Part shown: piece by piece, positions 1 to 6,760 of the stretch
Layout: every line of letters begins with the position of its first letter
Numbering within the stretch: position 1 is the first letter of the stretch
DNA from: Prevotellaceae bacterium UBA4361
GTDB taxonomy: Bacteria; Bacteroidota; Bacteroidia; Bacteroidales; Bacteroidaceae
NCBI GenBank assembly: GCA_002393575.1
Contig: DGSN01000019.1
Coordinates: 1-31,372, forward strand
Direction of reading: 5' to 3'
Length of the DNA stretch: 31,372 bases
Notes under the pieces: model-generated
Databases searched by the model: none
What the model saw: the letters and a program-made list of their open reading frames with translations, nothing else
What the model was told of the DNA's origin: nothing
Made by a program: the position numbers and the translations under genes

Positions 1-392
1 AGAAATCTCACAAATCTTCTCAAATCTCACAAATATGAATGAGATTTTGAATAGGTTTGAAAGATTTCTGCCTCGTAGAGGCACTACAAAAGAACATATT
101 TTGTTATATCGAACTCACGTTAATATTCTTCGCTTGGCGTAAACCAATCTTTGCGCTCTCTGCTTGACATTTAAAAAACATCGACTTCGTCTTGATTTCC
201 AGATTTACCTGATTAAAACGATTACTGTCTCATCAGAAAATGCAGATGAATCAGATAATCAGGCACTAATGTGCAATGTTTTTTTTATTTAACTATAGAT
301 GCCCCAAGTCATGAAACGATTATTAAAAAAGTCGTTAGATTTGGCTCAAAATTTGATGGAATTATTAAGCATAAATTATTTCTGGATTCAAA
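1..392. other. AT-rich intergenic region with no gene recognised
   Basis: No convincing coding region is seen. It holds several short inverted repeats: AGAAATCT at 1-8 with AGATTTCT at 62-69, a perfect TGCCTC/GAGGCA hairpin at 70-84, and CCTGATT at 208-214 with AATCAGG at 257-263. The first 50 bases repeat the words CTCACAAATCTT and TCTCACAAAT. A 47-codon open frame at 312-455 overlaps the start of the next gene out of frame and shows no features of its own. The low-complexity character resembles the intergenic repeats at 1332-1500 and at the right end of the window. Confidence 0.5.
336..343 (+). promoter_or_regulatory. Possible -7 box (TAGATTTG) for the unknown secreted protein
   Basis: TAGATTTG fits the Bacteroidetes TAnnTTTG consensus and lies about 50 bases before the ATG at 393. 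No -33 TTTG is seen at the expected distance, so the call is weak. Confidence 0.3.
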
Positions 393-1031
393 ATGAGAAT
401 CATATTAACTTCGCTTCTTTTCTTGGTTTGTTATATGGCAAATGCACAAGAGTTTAAGTGTTCAGACAACTTGCGCATAGAACAAATCACTGAAGATACT
501 TATAACAAGGCATGCAAAAAAAGTAAATCGCCTTATAAATTGATTGACAAAGGGAAGAAGTATAATCAAATACGTAACATCCTATTATCTTCCAAAATAG
601 GGAAGCATCTATATGAACTGTGGGATTCCACCCACATTGATGAATCCTTTTTGGGTTATTATGAATTCCCCACAATCAATGGTAAGAATGTGCTTGTTTT
701 AGAAACTCAGGAACCTATCGTTTTTAGAGCATATCTTATGGATTCATCACTTTGGATAGACACTATTTCCATGTTTGGATGTGGCGAATTATGCTCCAAT
801 GGCATATACTATTCTCGTGAGGAGTATGATTGTGACGATATTGTGTGGTGCCGATGGTACTCTATCAAGGATGGATTTGTGAAAACAGTTGCTGAACTCA
901 AAGAAAATTCATTTGAATATGAGATACCTTACAATACAACATCGTTATTTACATATTCTAATGCATATTATCTGACGATATTACAAAAACGTAATAAAGA
1001 GAAAAAGTATTATAAAATAGTGCTGATGTGA
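393..1031 (+). CDS. Secreted protein of unknown function (212 aa)
   Basis: I do not recognise this protein. It starts with a clear type I signal peptide (MRIILTSLLFLVCYMANA, predicted cleavage before QEF, around residue 19) and has no later membrane segment, so it is probably periplasmic or exported. The mature part contains several cysteines, including C-x3-C in the stretch FGCGELCSNG and further ones in EYDCDDIVWCRW, which could form disulfides. The codons are noticeably more AT-rich than in the housekeeping genes to the right, and it is flanked by repeats on both sides. Together these suggest an accessory, possibly horizontally acquired gene. No partner gene is next to it: the neighbour at 1585-2733 is on the other strand. 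Confidence 0.7.
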   Translation: MRIILTSLLFLVCYMANAQEFKCSDNLRIEQITEDTYNKACKKSKSPYKLIDKGKKYNQIRNILLSSKIGKHLYELWDSTHIDESFLGYYEFPTINGKNVLVLETQEPIVFRAYLMDSSLWIDTISMFGCGELCSNGIYYSREEYDCDDIVWCRWYSIKDGFVKTVAELKENSFEYEIPYNTTSLFTYSNAYYLTILQKRNKEKKYYKIVLM

Positions 1032-1069
1032 AGAAATAGAAATAAGTGGCTTAAATAATGGTAAAAAAA

Positions 1070-1326
1070 ATGATTATCCGCAATCGTACCATCAAGACGC
1101 TGAAAGCGTCTACGCTCAGTAACCGGGGGGCGTAGTACCCCCGGATAGGGACAATAAGGGAAACATCGACCCTGAAGGTGTCGCCCATTACACTGTTCGG
1201 GCACTCTCTCAGAGTGCTATCTTCTATAGCATTTGCTATCCGAGGGTGCTCGCTACGCTCGTACCCCCGGTTACTGAGCGTGGACGCTTTCAGCGTCCTG
1301 TTGATGGTAAACATGCGGATAATCAT
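1070..1326. repeat. Nested inverted-repeat element (MITE/REP-like), about 257 bp
   Basis: The left arm (1070-1147) and right arm (1237-1326) are imperfect reverse complements. They share, read inward from each end, ATGATTATCCGCA, ACCATCAA, GACGCTGAAAGCGTC, ACGCTCAGTAACCGGGGG and CGGATA. Each arm contains its own hairpins: GACGCT-gaa-AGCGTC at 1096-1110 with its mirror at 1283-1297, and a CCGGGGG/CCCCCGG hairpin. The centre holds two more, GCACTCT-ctc-AGAGTGC (1201-1217) and TGCTAT/ATAGCA (1215-1231). A 9-bp direct repeat, TTAAATAAT, lies at 1051-1059 and 1328-1336, just outside the arms, and could be a target-site duplication, although in AT-rich DNA it may be chance. No transposase is present, so if mobile it would be non-autonomous. 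It is clearly more GC-rich than its surroundings. Confidence 0.75.
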
Positions 1327-1329
1327 ATT

Positions 1330-1500
1330 AAATAATAACTTGGTACGAATAGAATTCTTTCATTTTTTTTCAACCACGAATTACTCGAATTTTTTAAAAA
1401 AGATTATATATTCATATTTCACGAATTAAAAATGCAGGTATTTTTTTTATTAGAGAAATTGGCTTACGCCGAGCTCTAAAGGTTCAAAAATCAATCCGAC
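1330..1500. repeat. AT-rich intergenic repeat related to the right-end repeat
   Basis: A 16-bp word, AAATAATAACTTGGTA (1330-1345), recurs exactly at 31027-31042. GGCTTACGCC followed by GAGCTCTAAAGGTTCA (1461-1486) matches the reverse complement of 31206-31228 with two small indels. CACGAATT words (from 1376 and about 1420) also resemble the right-end family. No coding potential is seen. Confidence 0.5.
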
Positions 1501-1520
1501 ATCATCAATAGAACTCACCT

Positions 1521-1565
1521 TAAAAATAAATCATCCTCACCAGTCTTTGCTGATGAGGATGATTT
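1521..1565 (-). terminator. Rho-independent terminator of the DUF4369/thioredoxin-like lipoprotein gene
   Basis: Read on the minus strand, a perfect 12-bp stem (AAATCATCCTCA with TGAGGATGATTT, 1554-1565 and 1528-1539) encloses a 14-base loop and is followed by ATTTTTAA. It lies 19 bases after the stop codon of the minus-strand gene. Confidence 0.85.
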
Positions 1566-1584
1566 GTTTTGATGGATAAGAGTT

Positions 1585-2733
1585 TTAGAGTAGTGCTTTG
1601 ATTTCTGCTTCTAAATCCTTGATGGCATCGTTGCGCTTCACGATTTCGTTGGCGCGGTTGATGAGGAAGAATGTTGGTAGGTCGCTGACGGCGTAGGTCT
1701 TGGTGGCTGTGCCGTCGGTTTCGTGAACGCAAATCCACGGCAGACTTTCAACCGCTTCTTTCCAATAGTGGAGGTCGTCATCGAGCGAAATTTGGTAGAT
1801 TTCCAGTCCTTGTGCGTGGTACTTATTATAAATATCGCGCATGAGGCGTGTTCGCTGCGGAGATTCCTGTGCGCCATAGATGGTGAAGTCGAGGAGAACG
1901 ACTTTTCCTTTCAGGCTGGTGAGCTTGTGAAAGTTCGAGTTGATGTCGGGCAGTTCGATGTCGATGATGCTGGTTTCCATGATTTTGCTTTCATCCACTT
2001 TAATCTCTTTCTTTTTCGGCGTGGCGGTGTTGCCCATGCCACGAATAGCTGTATTGCAAATCTGAATGGTGCGTTCAGCATCGTGCCATTGTCCGTCCCA
2101 AGCCGTGGCGATGGTGGCATAGCACTTCACGTCGGCACGGTCGGTGAGGGGATTGAAGAGCTGGTAAGTACCTGCCAAGTCGGTGATGGACTGGCAGACG
2201 GCATAGTAGGAATAAGCCATGAGTGGTTCCTTGAAGATGTATTCGTTCTTCATCTTCTCCTTGTAGGCACTGACGAGTCCGTTGATGCTATCGACGATGT
2301 CGCCTGGGAGCAGGTTCTCATTGCGCTCGATGGCGATGATTTGTTGTTGGAGACGAGCCTGCTGTTCGCTGATTTCCTTGATTCTCTGGGAATTGTAGGA
2401 ACCTTGCACGTCGTAAGTCAGGACGTTGGGCTTGTTTTTGATGCTGAACGTGATGGTCTCTGTGGAATCAACAGAGAAGTTGATGCGTCGGTTGCCGATA
2501 CGAAGTGCGTAGAATTCTGGGTTCTCCACTTTCTTCTGCTGTGCAAAAGCGAAAGTGCCTGCGCTCGTGATTTTGACGGAATCGAGAGGTTGAATGCCTT
2601 CGAGTGTTTGTGCTTCGAGGTAAAGCATCGAGTCTGTGGCTCCTTCAACTGTTCCTTCGATGTGGAACTTTGGTGTATTGTCGCACGAAATTGCTAAGAT
2701 GAGCGTCAGCAATATGGGAATAATCTTTTTCAT
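1585..2733 (-). CDS. DUF4369-type lipoprotein with a cysteine-less TlpA/AhpC-like thioredoxin domain
   Basis: This is a predicted lipoprotein of 382 aa. The signal peptide MKKIIPILLTLILAISC has a lipobox ending at Cys17. Residues about 23-115 (FHIEGTVEGATDSMLYLE onward) match the DUF4369 beta-sandwich that precedes thioredoxin domains in many Bacteroidetes proteins. A helical linker follows (about 115-235), then a thioredoxin-like domain (about 255-382) with the GKVVLLDF strand and the cis-proline segment DLPTFFLI. At the position where TlpA/ResA proteins have W-C-x-x-C, this protein reads G-A-Q-E-S (residues 287-291), so both redox cysteines are replaced (Ala288, Ser291). It is therefore unlikely to be a thiol-disulfide reductase and may act as a binding or scaffold protein. 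It is a single-gene unit with its own promoter and terminator, divergent from tig. Confidence 0.8.
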   Translation of the reverse strand: MKKIIPILLTLILAISCDNTPKFHIEGTVEGATDSMLYLEAQTLEGIQPLDSVKITSAGTFAFAQQKKVENPEFYALRIGNRRINFSVDSTETITFSIKNKPNVLTYDVQGSYNSQRIKEISEQQARLQQQIIAIERNENLLPGDIVDSINGLVSAYKEKMKNEYIFKEPLMAYSYYAVCQSITDLAGTYQLFNPLTDRADVKCYATIATAWDGQWHDAERTIQICNTAIRGMGNTATPKKKEIKVDESKIMETSIIDIELPDINSNFHKLTSLKGKVVLLDFTIYGAQESPQRTRLMRDIYNKYHAQGLEIYQISLDDDLHYWKEAVESLPWICVHETDGTATKTYAVSDLPTFFLINRANEIVKRNDAIKDLEAEIKALL

Positions 2734-2759
2734 TCAGTCTTCGTTTTTATTGTGGGGTG

Positions 2760-2767
2760 CAAAATTA
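2760..2767 (-). promoter_or_regulatory. -7 box (TAATTTTG) for the lipoprotein gene
   Basis: On the minus strand TAATTTTGCAC fits TAnnTTTG and would start transcription about 20 bases before the ATG at 2733. No clear -33 element is seen. It is divergent from the tig promoter 45 bases away. Confidence 0.55.
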
Positions 2768-2812
2768 GCGAATTTTCACTAAAATAGTGGTGTGAGAGCC
2801 AAAAAAAATTCT

Positions 2813-2820
2813 TAACTTTG
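2813..2820 (+). promoter_or_regulatory. -7 box (TAACTTTG) for tig
   Basis: TAACTTTGCAG fits the Bacteroidetes -7 consensus and predicts an untranslated leader of about 105 bases before the tig ATG. The leader is AT-rich and shows no obvious conserved structure. Confidence 0.65.
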
Positions 2821-2930
2821 CAGCCGATTTTGAATTTTGGAGTTATTGTGCGCTTGTAAAAGCTTATTTAATAACGATTTGTACGACAAAATTCAATGCT
2901 TAGAGATTATAATAATTTTTTAGAAAGAAT

Positions 2931-4280
2931 ATGAACATTTCATTGCAGACAGCTGACAAATTGAACGGTGTTTTGACTGCCGTTATTGAGCCAGCAGACT
3001 ATCAGGAAAAGGTAACTAAGGCTATTAAGGATTTTAGTAAGAAGGCTAATATGCCAGGCTTCCGCCCAGGCAAGGTGCCAGCAGGATTGATTAAGAAGCA
3101 GTTTGGTGCTTCCATTCTTGCTGAGGAAGTCAATAAACTTCTTCAGGAAAATCTTTTCAAGTATATTCGTGAGAACAATGTGGAAATGCTTGGAGAACCA
3201 CTTCCTACACCTGAAAACGACAAGGTGGAGCTTGTGGATGGTGGTACTTTCACATTCTCTTTTGAACTGGCTATTGCTCCAGAGTTTGAAGTGAACCTGA
3301 GCAAGGACGACAAGGTGCCTTACTACCATGTGGAGGTTGAGGACAAGATTGTCAACAGTCAGGTTGACATGTATCGTCAGCGTGGTGGCAACTACGAGAA
3401 GGTTGACTCTTACGAGGATAACGATATGATTAAGGGTGTTATCACTGAGCTTGACGCTGAAGGCAACCCTGTTGAGGATGGCATTCACGCTGAGGGCGTT
3501 GTGATGCTTCCAAAGTATTTCAAGAACGATGAGCAGAAGGCTCTCTTTGCTGCTGCCAAGCCAAACGACATCATCAAGTTCAATCCATCTGTGGCTTACG
3601 ACAACAGCGAGGCTGAGTTGGCTTCTCTCCTCAAGGTTGAGAAGGAAAAGGCTGGAGAATATAAGGGCGACTTCAATATCCAAATCACAGAAATCACTCG
3701 CTATATGCCAGGTCCACTCAATCAGGATTTGTTCGACCAAGTATTCCCTAAAGGCACTGTGACCACTGAAGAGGAATTTACTGCAAAGGTGAAGGAGCAG
3801 ATTGCAGAGCAGTTTGCCAAGGACGGTGACTACAAGTTCTTGCTTGATGTTCGCCAGTACGTCACCGACAAGATTGGTAAGCTGGAATACCCAGACGAGA
3901 AGCTGAAGAGAATTATGCTTGCCAACAACAAGAATGATGAGAAGAAAGTGGAGGACAACTATGAAAAGAGCATAGAGGAACTCACTTGGCATCTCATCAA
4001 GGAGAAGTTGGTGAAGCAGACTGGCGTGAAGGTGGACGATCAGGATGTAGTTGAAATGGCAAAGGAAGTGACTCGTATGCAGTTCGCTCAGTATGGCATG
4101 CTCAACATTCCTGATGAGTATATCGAGAATTCTGCTAAGGAAATGCTGAAGAAGCGTGAAACGGTGGATAATCTCATCGACCGTGCCATTGAGCTCAAAC
4201 TTGGTGCTGCTCTGAAGGAAATCGTCACCCTCGACGAGAAGACTGTAGGCACTGAGGAATTTAACGCATTGTTCAAGTAA
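2931..4280 (+). CDS. tig: Trigger factor (ribosome-associated chaperone)
   Basis: Trigger factor binds near the ribosomal exit tunnel and shields nascent chains. The 449-aa protein has the ribosome-docking signature GFRPGKVP at residues 43-50, the same place as in well-studied family members. The N-terminal domain (about 1-115) is followed by a middle region (about 150-255) at the position of the FKBP-like PPIase domain. That region is only weakly FKBP-like here, so PPIase activity is uncertain. A long, charged, helical C-terminal chaperone domain (about 265-449) follows. The length is slightly above the usual 430-440 residues. It lies upstream of clpP-clpX but has its own terminator, so it is probably a separate unit from them. 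The start is the only in-frame ATG that keeps the N-terminal domain intact. Confidence 0.95.
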   Translation: MNISLQTADKLNGVLTAVIEPADYQEKVTKAIKDFSKKANMPGFRPGKVPAGLIKKQFGASILAEEVNKLLQENLFKYIRENNVEMLGEPLPTPENDKVELVDGGTFTFSFELAIAPEFEVNLSKDDKVPYYHVEVEDKIVNSQVDMYRQRGGNYEKVDSYEDNDMIKGVITELDAEGNPVEDGIHAEGVVMLPKYFKNDEQKALFAAAKPNDIIKFNPSVAYDNSEAELASLLKVEKEKAGEYKGDFNIQITEITRYMPGPLNQDLFDQVFPKGTVTTEEEFTAKVKEQIAEQFAKDGDYKFLLDVRQYVTDKIGKLEYPDEKLKRIMLANNKNDEKKVEDNYEKSIEELTWHLIKEKLVKQTGVKVDDQDVVEMAKEVTRMQFAQYGMLNIPDEYIENSAKEMLKKRETVDNLIDRAIELKLGAALKEIVTLDEKTVGTEEFNALFK

Positions 4281-4298
4281 TATTATTAATAATCTATA

Positions 4299-4336
4299 AA
4301 AAAGCTGCAGGTAATGTATCCTACTTGCGGCTTTTT
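4299..4336 (+). terminator. Rho-independent terminator of tig
   Basis: A 15-bp stem with two G-U pairs (4299-4313 with 4322-4336; AAAAAGCTGCAGGTA against TACTTGCGGCTTTTT) has an 8-base loop, and the 3' arm ends in five T. It lies 18 bases after the tig stop codon. Confidence 0.85.
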
Positions 4337-4350
4337 CGTTTCAAATCGTG

Positions 4351-4358
4351 TATATTTG
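4351..4358 (+). promoter_or_regulatory. -7 box (TATATTTG) for clpP-clpX
   Basis: TATATTTGCAG directly follows the tig terminator and fits TAnnTTTG. The predicted leader of about 165 bases before clpP is unusually long. No -33 TTTG lies at standard spacing. Confidence 0.6.
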
Positions 4359-4526
4359 CAGCGATTCCTCAGGGAAAAAGATGTGAGGAAACGGACAATC
4401 AAAGCCATTTATTGACAAATTGACATATTGCACGTGCTTTGGTGTGGTTTTTGCAGAAATGACGGAATGAGAAATGAATGAAAAAACGATGGATTATATT
4501 AATAATATTAATTAAGGTGTAATACA

Positions 4527-5201
4527 ATGAACAATTTTAATGATTTTAAGAAATTCGCCACAGGCCATTTAGGCGTAAACAGTATGGTGCTTGACGATGT
4601 TATGAAAGCTCAAGCAGGCTACCTCAATCCATATATTCTGGAAGAGCGTCAGTTGAACGTCACCCAGTTGGATGTGTTCTCTCGTTTGATGATGGACCGC
4701 ATCATTTTCTTGGGTACGGAAGTGAACGACTACACGGCGAATGTGCTACAGGCTCAGATGCTTTATTTGGATTCTGTAGATAGTGGCAAGGACATAAGCA
4801 TTTATATCAACAGCCCTGGCGGTAGTGTGTATGCAGGTCTTGGCATTTACGACACCATGCAGTTCATCAACTCCGACGTGCAGACCATCTGCACAGGTAT
4901 GGCTGCTTCGATGGCTGCTGTGTTGCTTGTGGCAGGAGCAAAAGGCAAGCGTTCCGCACTGCCTCATAGCCGAGTGATGATTCATCAGCCTATGGGTGGA
5001 GCACAGGGACAGGCAAGCGATATTGAAATCACTGCCCGCGAAATACAGAAACTGAAGAAAGAACTTTATACAATTATTGCAGAACACTCTGGTCAGCCTT
5101 TCGATAAGGTGTGGGCAGACTCCGACCGTGACTACTGGATGACAGCCGAGGAGGCAGCACAGTATGGCATGATTGACCAGGTGCTCAACCGCAAAAAATA
5201 A
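4527..5201 (+). CDS. clpP: ATP-dependent Clp protease proteolytic subunit ClpP
   Basis: ClpP is the serine-protease chamber that degrades substrates unfolded by ClpX. The catalytic triad is visible: Ser128 in GMAASMA, His153 in RVMIHQP and Asp202 in SDRDYWM. The spacings (25 and 49 residues) equal those of E. coli ClpP. The oxyanion-loop motif SPGGSV is at 96-101. At 224 aa it is longer than the usual 195-207. The extra residues are N-terminal (about 1-30, MNNFNDFKKF onward) and probably form a propeptide that is cleaved, as known for other ClpP proteins. The stop codon is three bases before the clpX start, so the two are almost certainly co-transcribed and translated together. Confidence 0.97.
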   Translation: MNNFNDFKKFATGHLGVNSMVLDDVMKAQAGYLNPYILEERQLNVTQLDVFSRLMMDRIIFLGTEVNDYTANVLQAQMLYLDSVDSGKDISIYINSPGGSVYAGLGIYDTMQFINSDVQTICTGMAASMAAVLLVAGAKGKRSALPHSRVMIHQPMGGAQGQASDIEITAREIQKLKKELYTIIAEHSGQPFDKVWADSDRDYWMTAEEAAQYGMIDQVLNRKK

Positions 5202-5204
5202 GCT

Positions 5205-6443
5205 ATGGCAAATTTGAGAAGGTGCTCGTTCTGCGGACGGTCGGAGAAGGAAGTCGATTTTCTGATAACAGGAGTTGACGGCTGCATCTGTAATGAGTGC
5301 GCAGACCAGGCACACCAAATCGTGGTGGAGAATATGAAGTCGAAAAATGCTCCAGCACTGAAATTGGACAAACTACCCAAACCAATAGAAATAAAAGAAT
5401 ACCTTGACCAATATGTCATTGGGCAGGATGATGCGAAGAAGGCCTTGTCGGTAGCTGTCTATAACCACTACAAGCGTTTGCGCGATGCACAAGCTGGGGG
5501 TGGTGACAACGATGTGGAACTTGAAAAGTCGAATATTATCCTTGTGGGTAGCACAGGCACGGGAAAAACCTTGCTTGCAAAAACCATTGCCAAACTGCTG
5601 GTGGTTCCATTCACTATCGTTGATGCCACTGTGCTGACACAGGCTGGTTATGTGGGTGAGGACGTGGAGAGTTTGCTGAGCCGCCTCTTGCAGGAATGCG
5701 ACTACGACCCCAAACGTGCAGAACAAGGCATTGTCTTCATCGACGAAATCGACAAGATTGCTCGCAAGAGCGACAACCCAAGTATCACCCGCGATGTGAG
5801 TGGAGAAGGAGTGCAACAGGCATTGCTGAAGTTGCTCGAAGGCAGCGTGGTGAATGTGCCTCCTTATGGTGGTAGAAAACATCCAGAGCAGCAATTCATT
5901 CAGGTGGATACCAAGAACATTCTCTTCATCTGTGGAGGGGCTTTCGATGGCATTGAAAGGAAAATTGCACAGCGATTGAATACACACGTGGTAGGTTACG
6001 GAGCTGTTGAGAATACGGCAAAGGTAGATAAGAATAACCTCATGCAATATATTGCTCCAATGGACTTGAAGTCGTTCGGACTCATTCCAGAGATTGTGGG
6101 ACGTTTACCTATTCTCACGCATCTGGAACCTCTCGACCGTCAGGCATTGCGCTCTATCCTGACAGAGCCAAAGAATTCCGTCATCAAGCAATATGTGAAA
6201 CTGATGGAAATGGATGGCGTGAAGTTGACCTTTGACGAAGATGCTTTGGACTTTGTGGTTGACAAAGCCGTGGAATACCGCTTGGGAGCACGAGGCTTGC
6301 GTTCGCTGGTGGAATCAATCATGATGGAACCTATGTACGAGATTCCTTCCTCAAAGAAGAAATCGTTCAGGGTGACCCTCGACTATGCAAAAAAACAAAT
6401 CGAAAGCACAAATATGGCAGTGATTGCACAGAAGGAAGCGTAA
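5205..6443 (+). CDS. clpX: ATP-dependent Clp protease ATP-binding subunit ClpX
   Basis: ClpX is the AAA+ unfoldase that feeds ClpP. The 412-aa protein begins with the zinc-binding domain (Cys7, Cys10, Cys29, Cys32 in CSFC and CNEC). Walker A is GSTGTGKT (115-122), the pore loop is GYVG (147-150), and Walker B is IVFIDEID (175-182). The RKH-type pore loop appears as GGRKHPEQQF, and the sensor region FGLIPEIVGRLP is intact. The ClpP-docking loop, IGF in E. coli, reads VGY here (NTHVVGYGAVEN). From memory this is the Bacteroidetes form rather than a lesion. It overlaps nothing and is separated from clpP by three bases. A word-palindrome element follows the gene. Confidence 0.97.
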   Translation: MANLRRCSFCGRSEKEVDFLITGVDGCICNECADQAHQIVVENMKSKNAPALKLDKLPKPIEIKEYLDQYVIGQDDAKKALSVAVYNHYKRLRDAQAGGGDNDVELEKSNIILVGSTGTGKTLLAKTIAKLLVVPFTIVDATVLTQAGYVGEDVESLLSRLLQECDYDPKRAEQGIVFIDEIDKIARKSDNPSITRDVSGEGVQQALLKLLEGSVVNVPPYGGRKHPEQQFIQVDTKNILFICGGAFDGIERKIAQRLNTHVVGYGAVENTAKVDKNNLMQYIAPMDLKSFGLIPEIVGRLPILTHLEPLDRQALRSILTEPKNSVIKQYVKLMEMDGVKLTFDEDALDFVVDKAVEYRLGARGLRSLVESIMMEPMYEIPSSKKKSFRVTLDYAKKQIESTNMAVIAQKEA

Positions 6444-6448
6444 GTTCT

Positions 6449-6580
6449 TAATGAAGAATAATCGCTACGCTCCGAATGAAGAATGATAAATGAAGAATGA
6501 AGAATGAAAATTACTCATCCAATGAGCAGAGTAAAATAGATTCTTCATTTTTCATTTTCTTATTCTTCATTTTTCATTTA
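6449..6580. repeat. Intergenic word-palindrome (GAATGAAGAAT / ATTCTTCATT)
   Basis: The 317-base gap between clpX and recQ holds repeated GAATGAAGAATGA words on the left (6449-6508) and the reverse-complement words ATTCTTCATTTTTCATT on the right (6540-6579). A central hairpin, TTACTC/GAGTAA, lies at 6511-6534. The whole could fold into a long AU-rich stem and end the clpPX transcript. The same words recur at 8990-9050 and around 10596-10620. No gene is seen in the gap; the recQ promoter occupies its right part. Confidence 0.6.
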
Positions 6581-6657
6581 AACACGCTGGGGACGGTTAC
6601 AGAAAAAAAGTGAAAAATGAAAACTTTGTAATTTTATGAAAAATTTTTGCAAAAAAA

Positions 6658-6689
6658 TTTGGATAATTCAGCACATACAAATAACTTTG
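6658..6689 (+). promoter_or_regulatory. Promoter of recQ (TTTG-N20-TAACTTTG)
   Basis: TTTG at 6658-6661 and TAACTTTG at 6682-6689 are separated by 20 bases, a near-ideal Bacteroidetes sigma-ABfr promoter. Transcription would begin near 6696. Confidence 0.75.
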
Positions 6690-6760
6690 TTTCAGTGTTC
6701 ATGATGAACCCCCAAAAAATCACTTCCTCTCTTTATTACTATCCCTAAGTTGAATCGTTT

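Noticed and set aside
312..455. 47-codon open frame before the unknown secreted protein
   Set aside because: It overlaps the next gene out of frame, has no start signals, and nothing supports translation.
1051..1429. Short open frames inside the inverted-repeat element
   Set aside because: They arise on both strands from the repeat arms and give mirrored peptides, as expected for non-coding palindromic DNA.
1723..2697. Plus-strand open frame (324 codons) opposite the lipoprotein gene
   Set aside because: No domain or signal; the minus-strand gene has a lipobox, domains, promoter and terminator.
5205..6443. ClpX docking loop VGY instead of IGF as a defect
   Set aside because: The loop length and context are kept, clpP is adjacent, and I recall the same residues in Bacteroides ClpX; it is probably lineage-typical.
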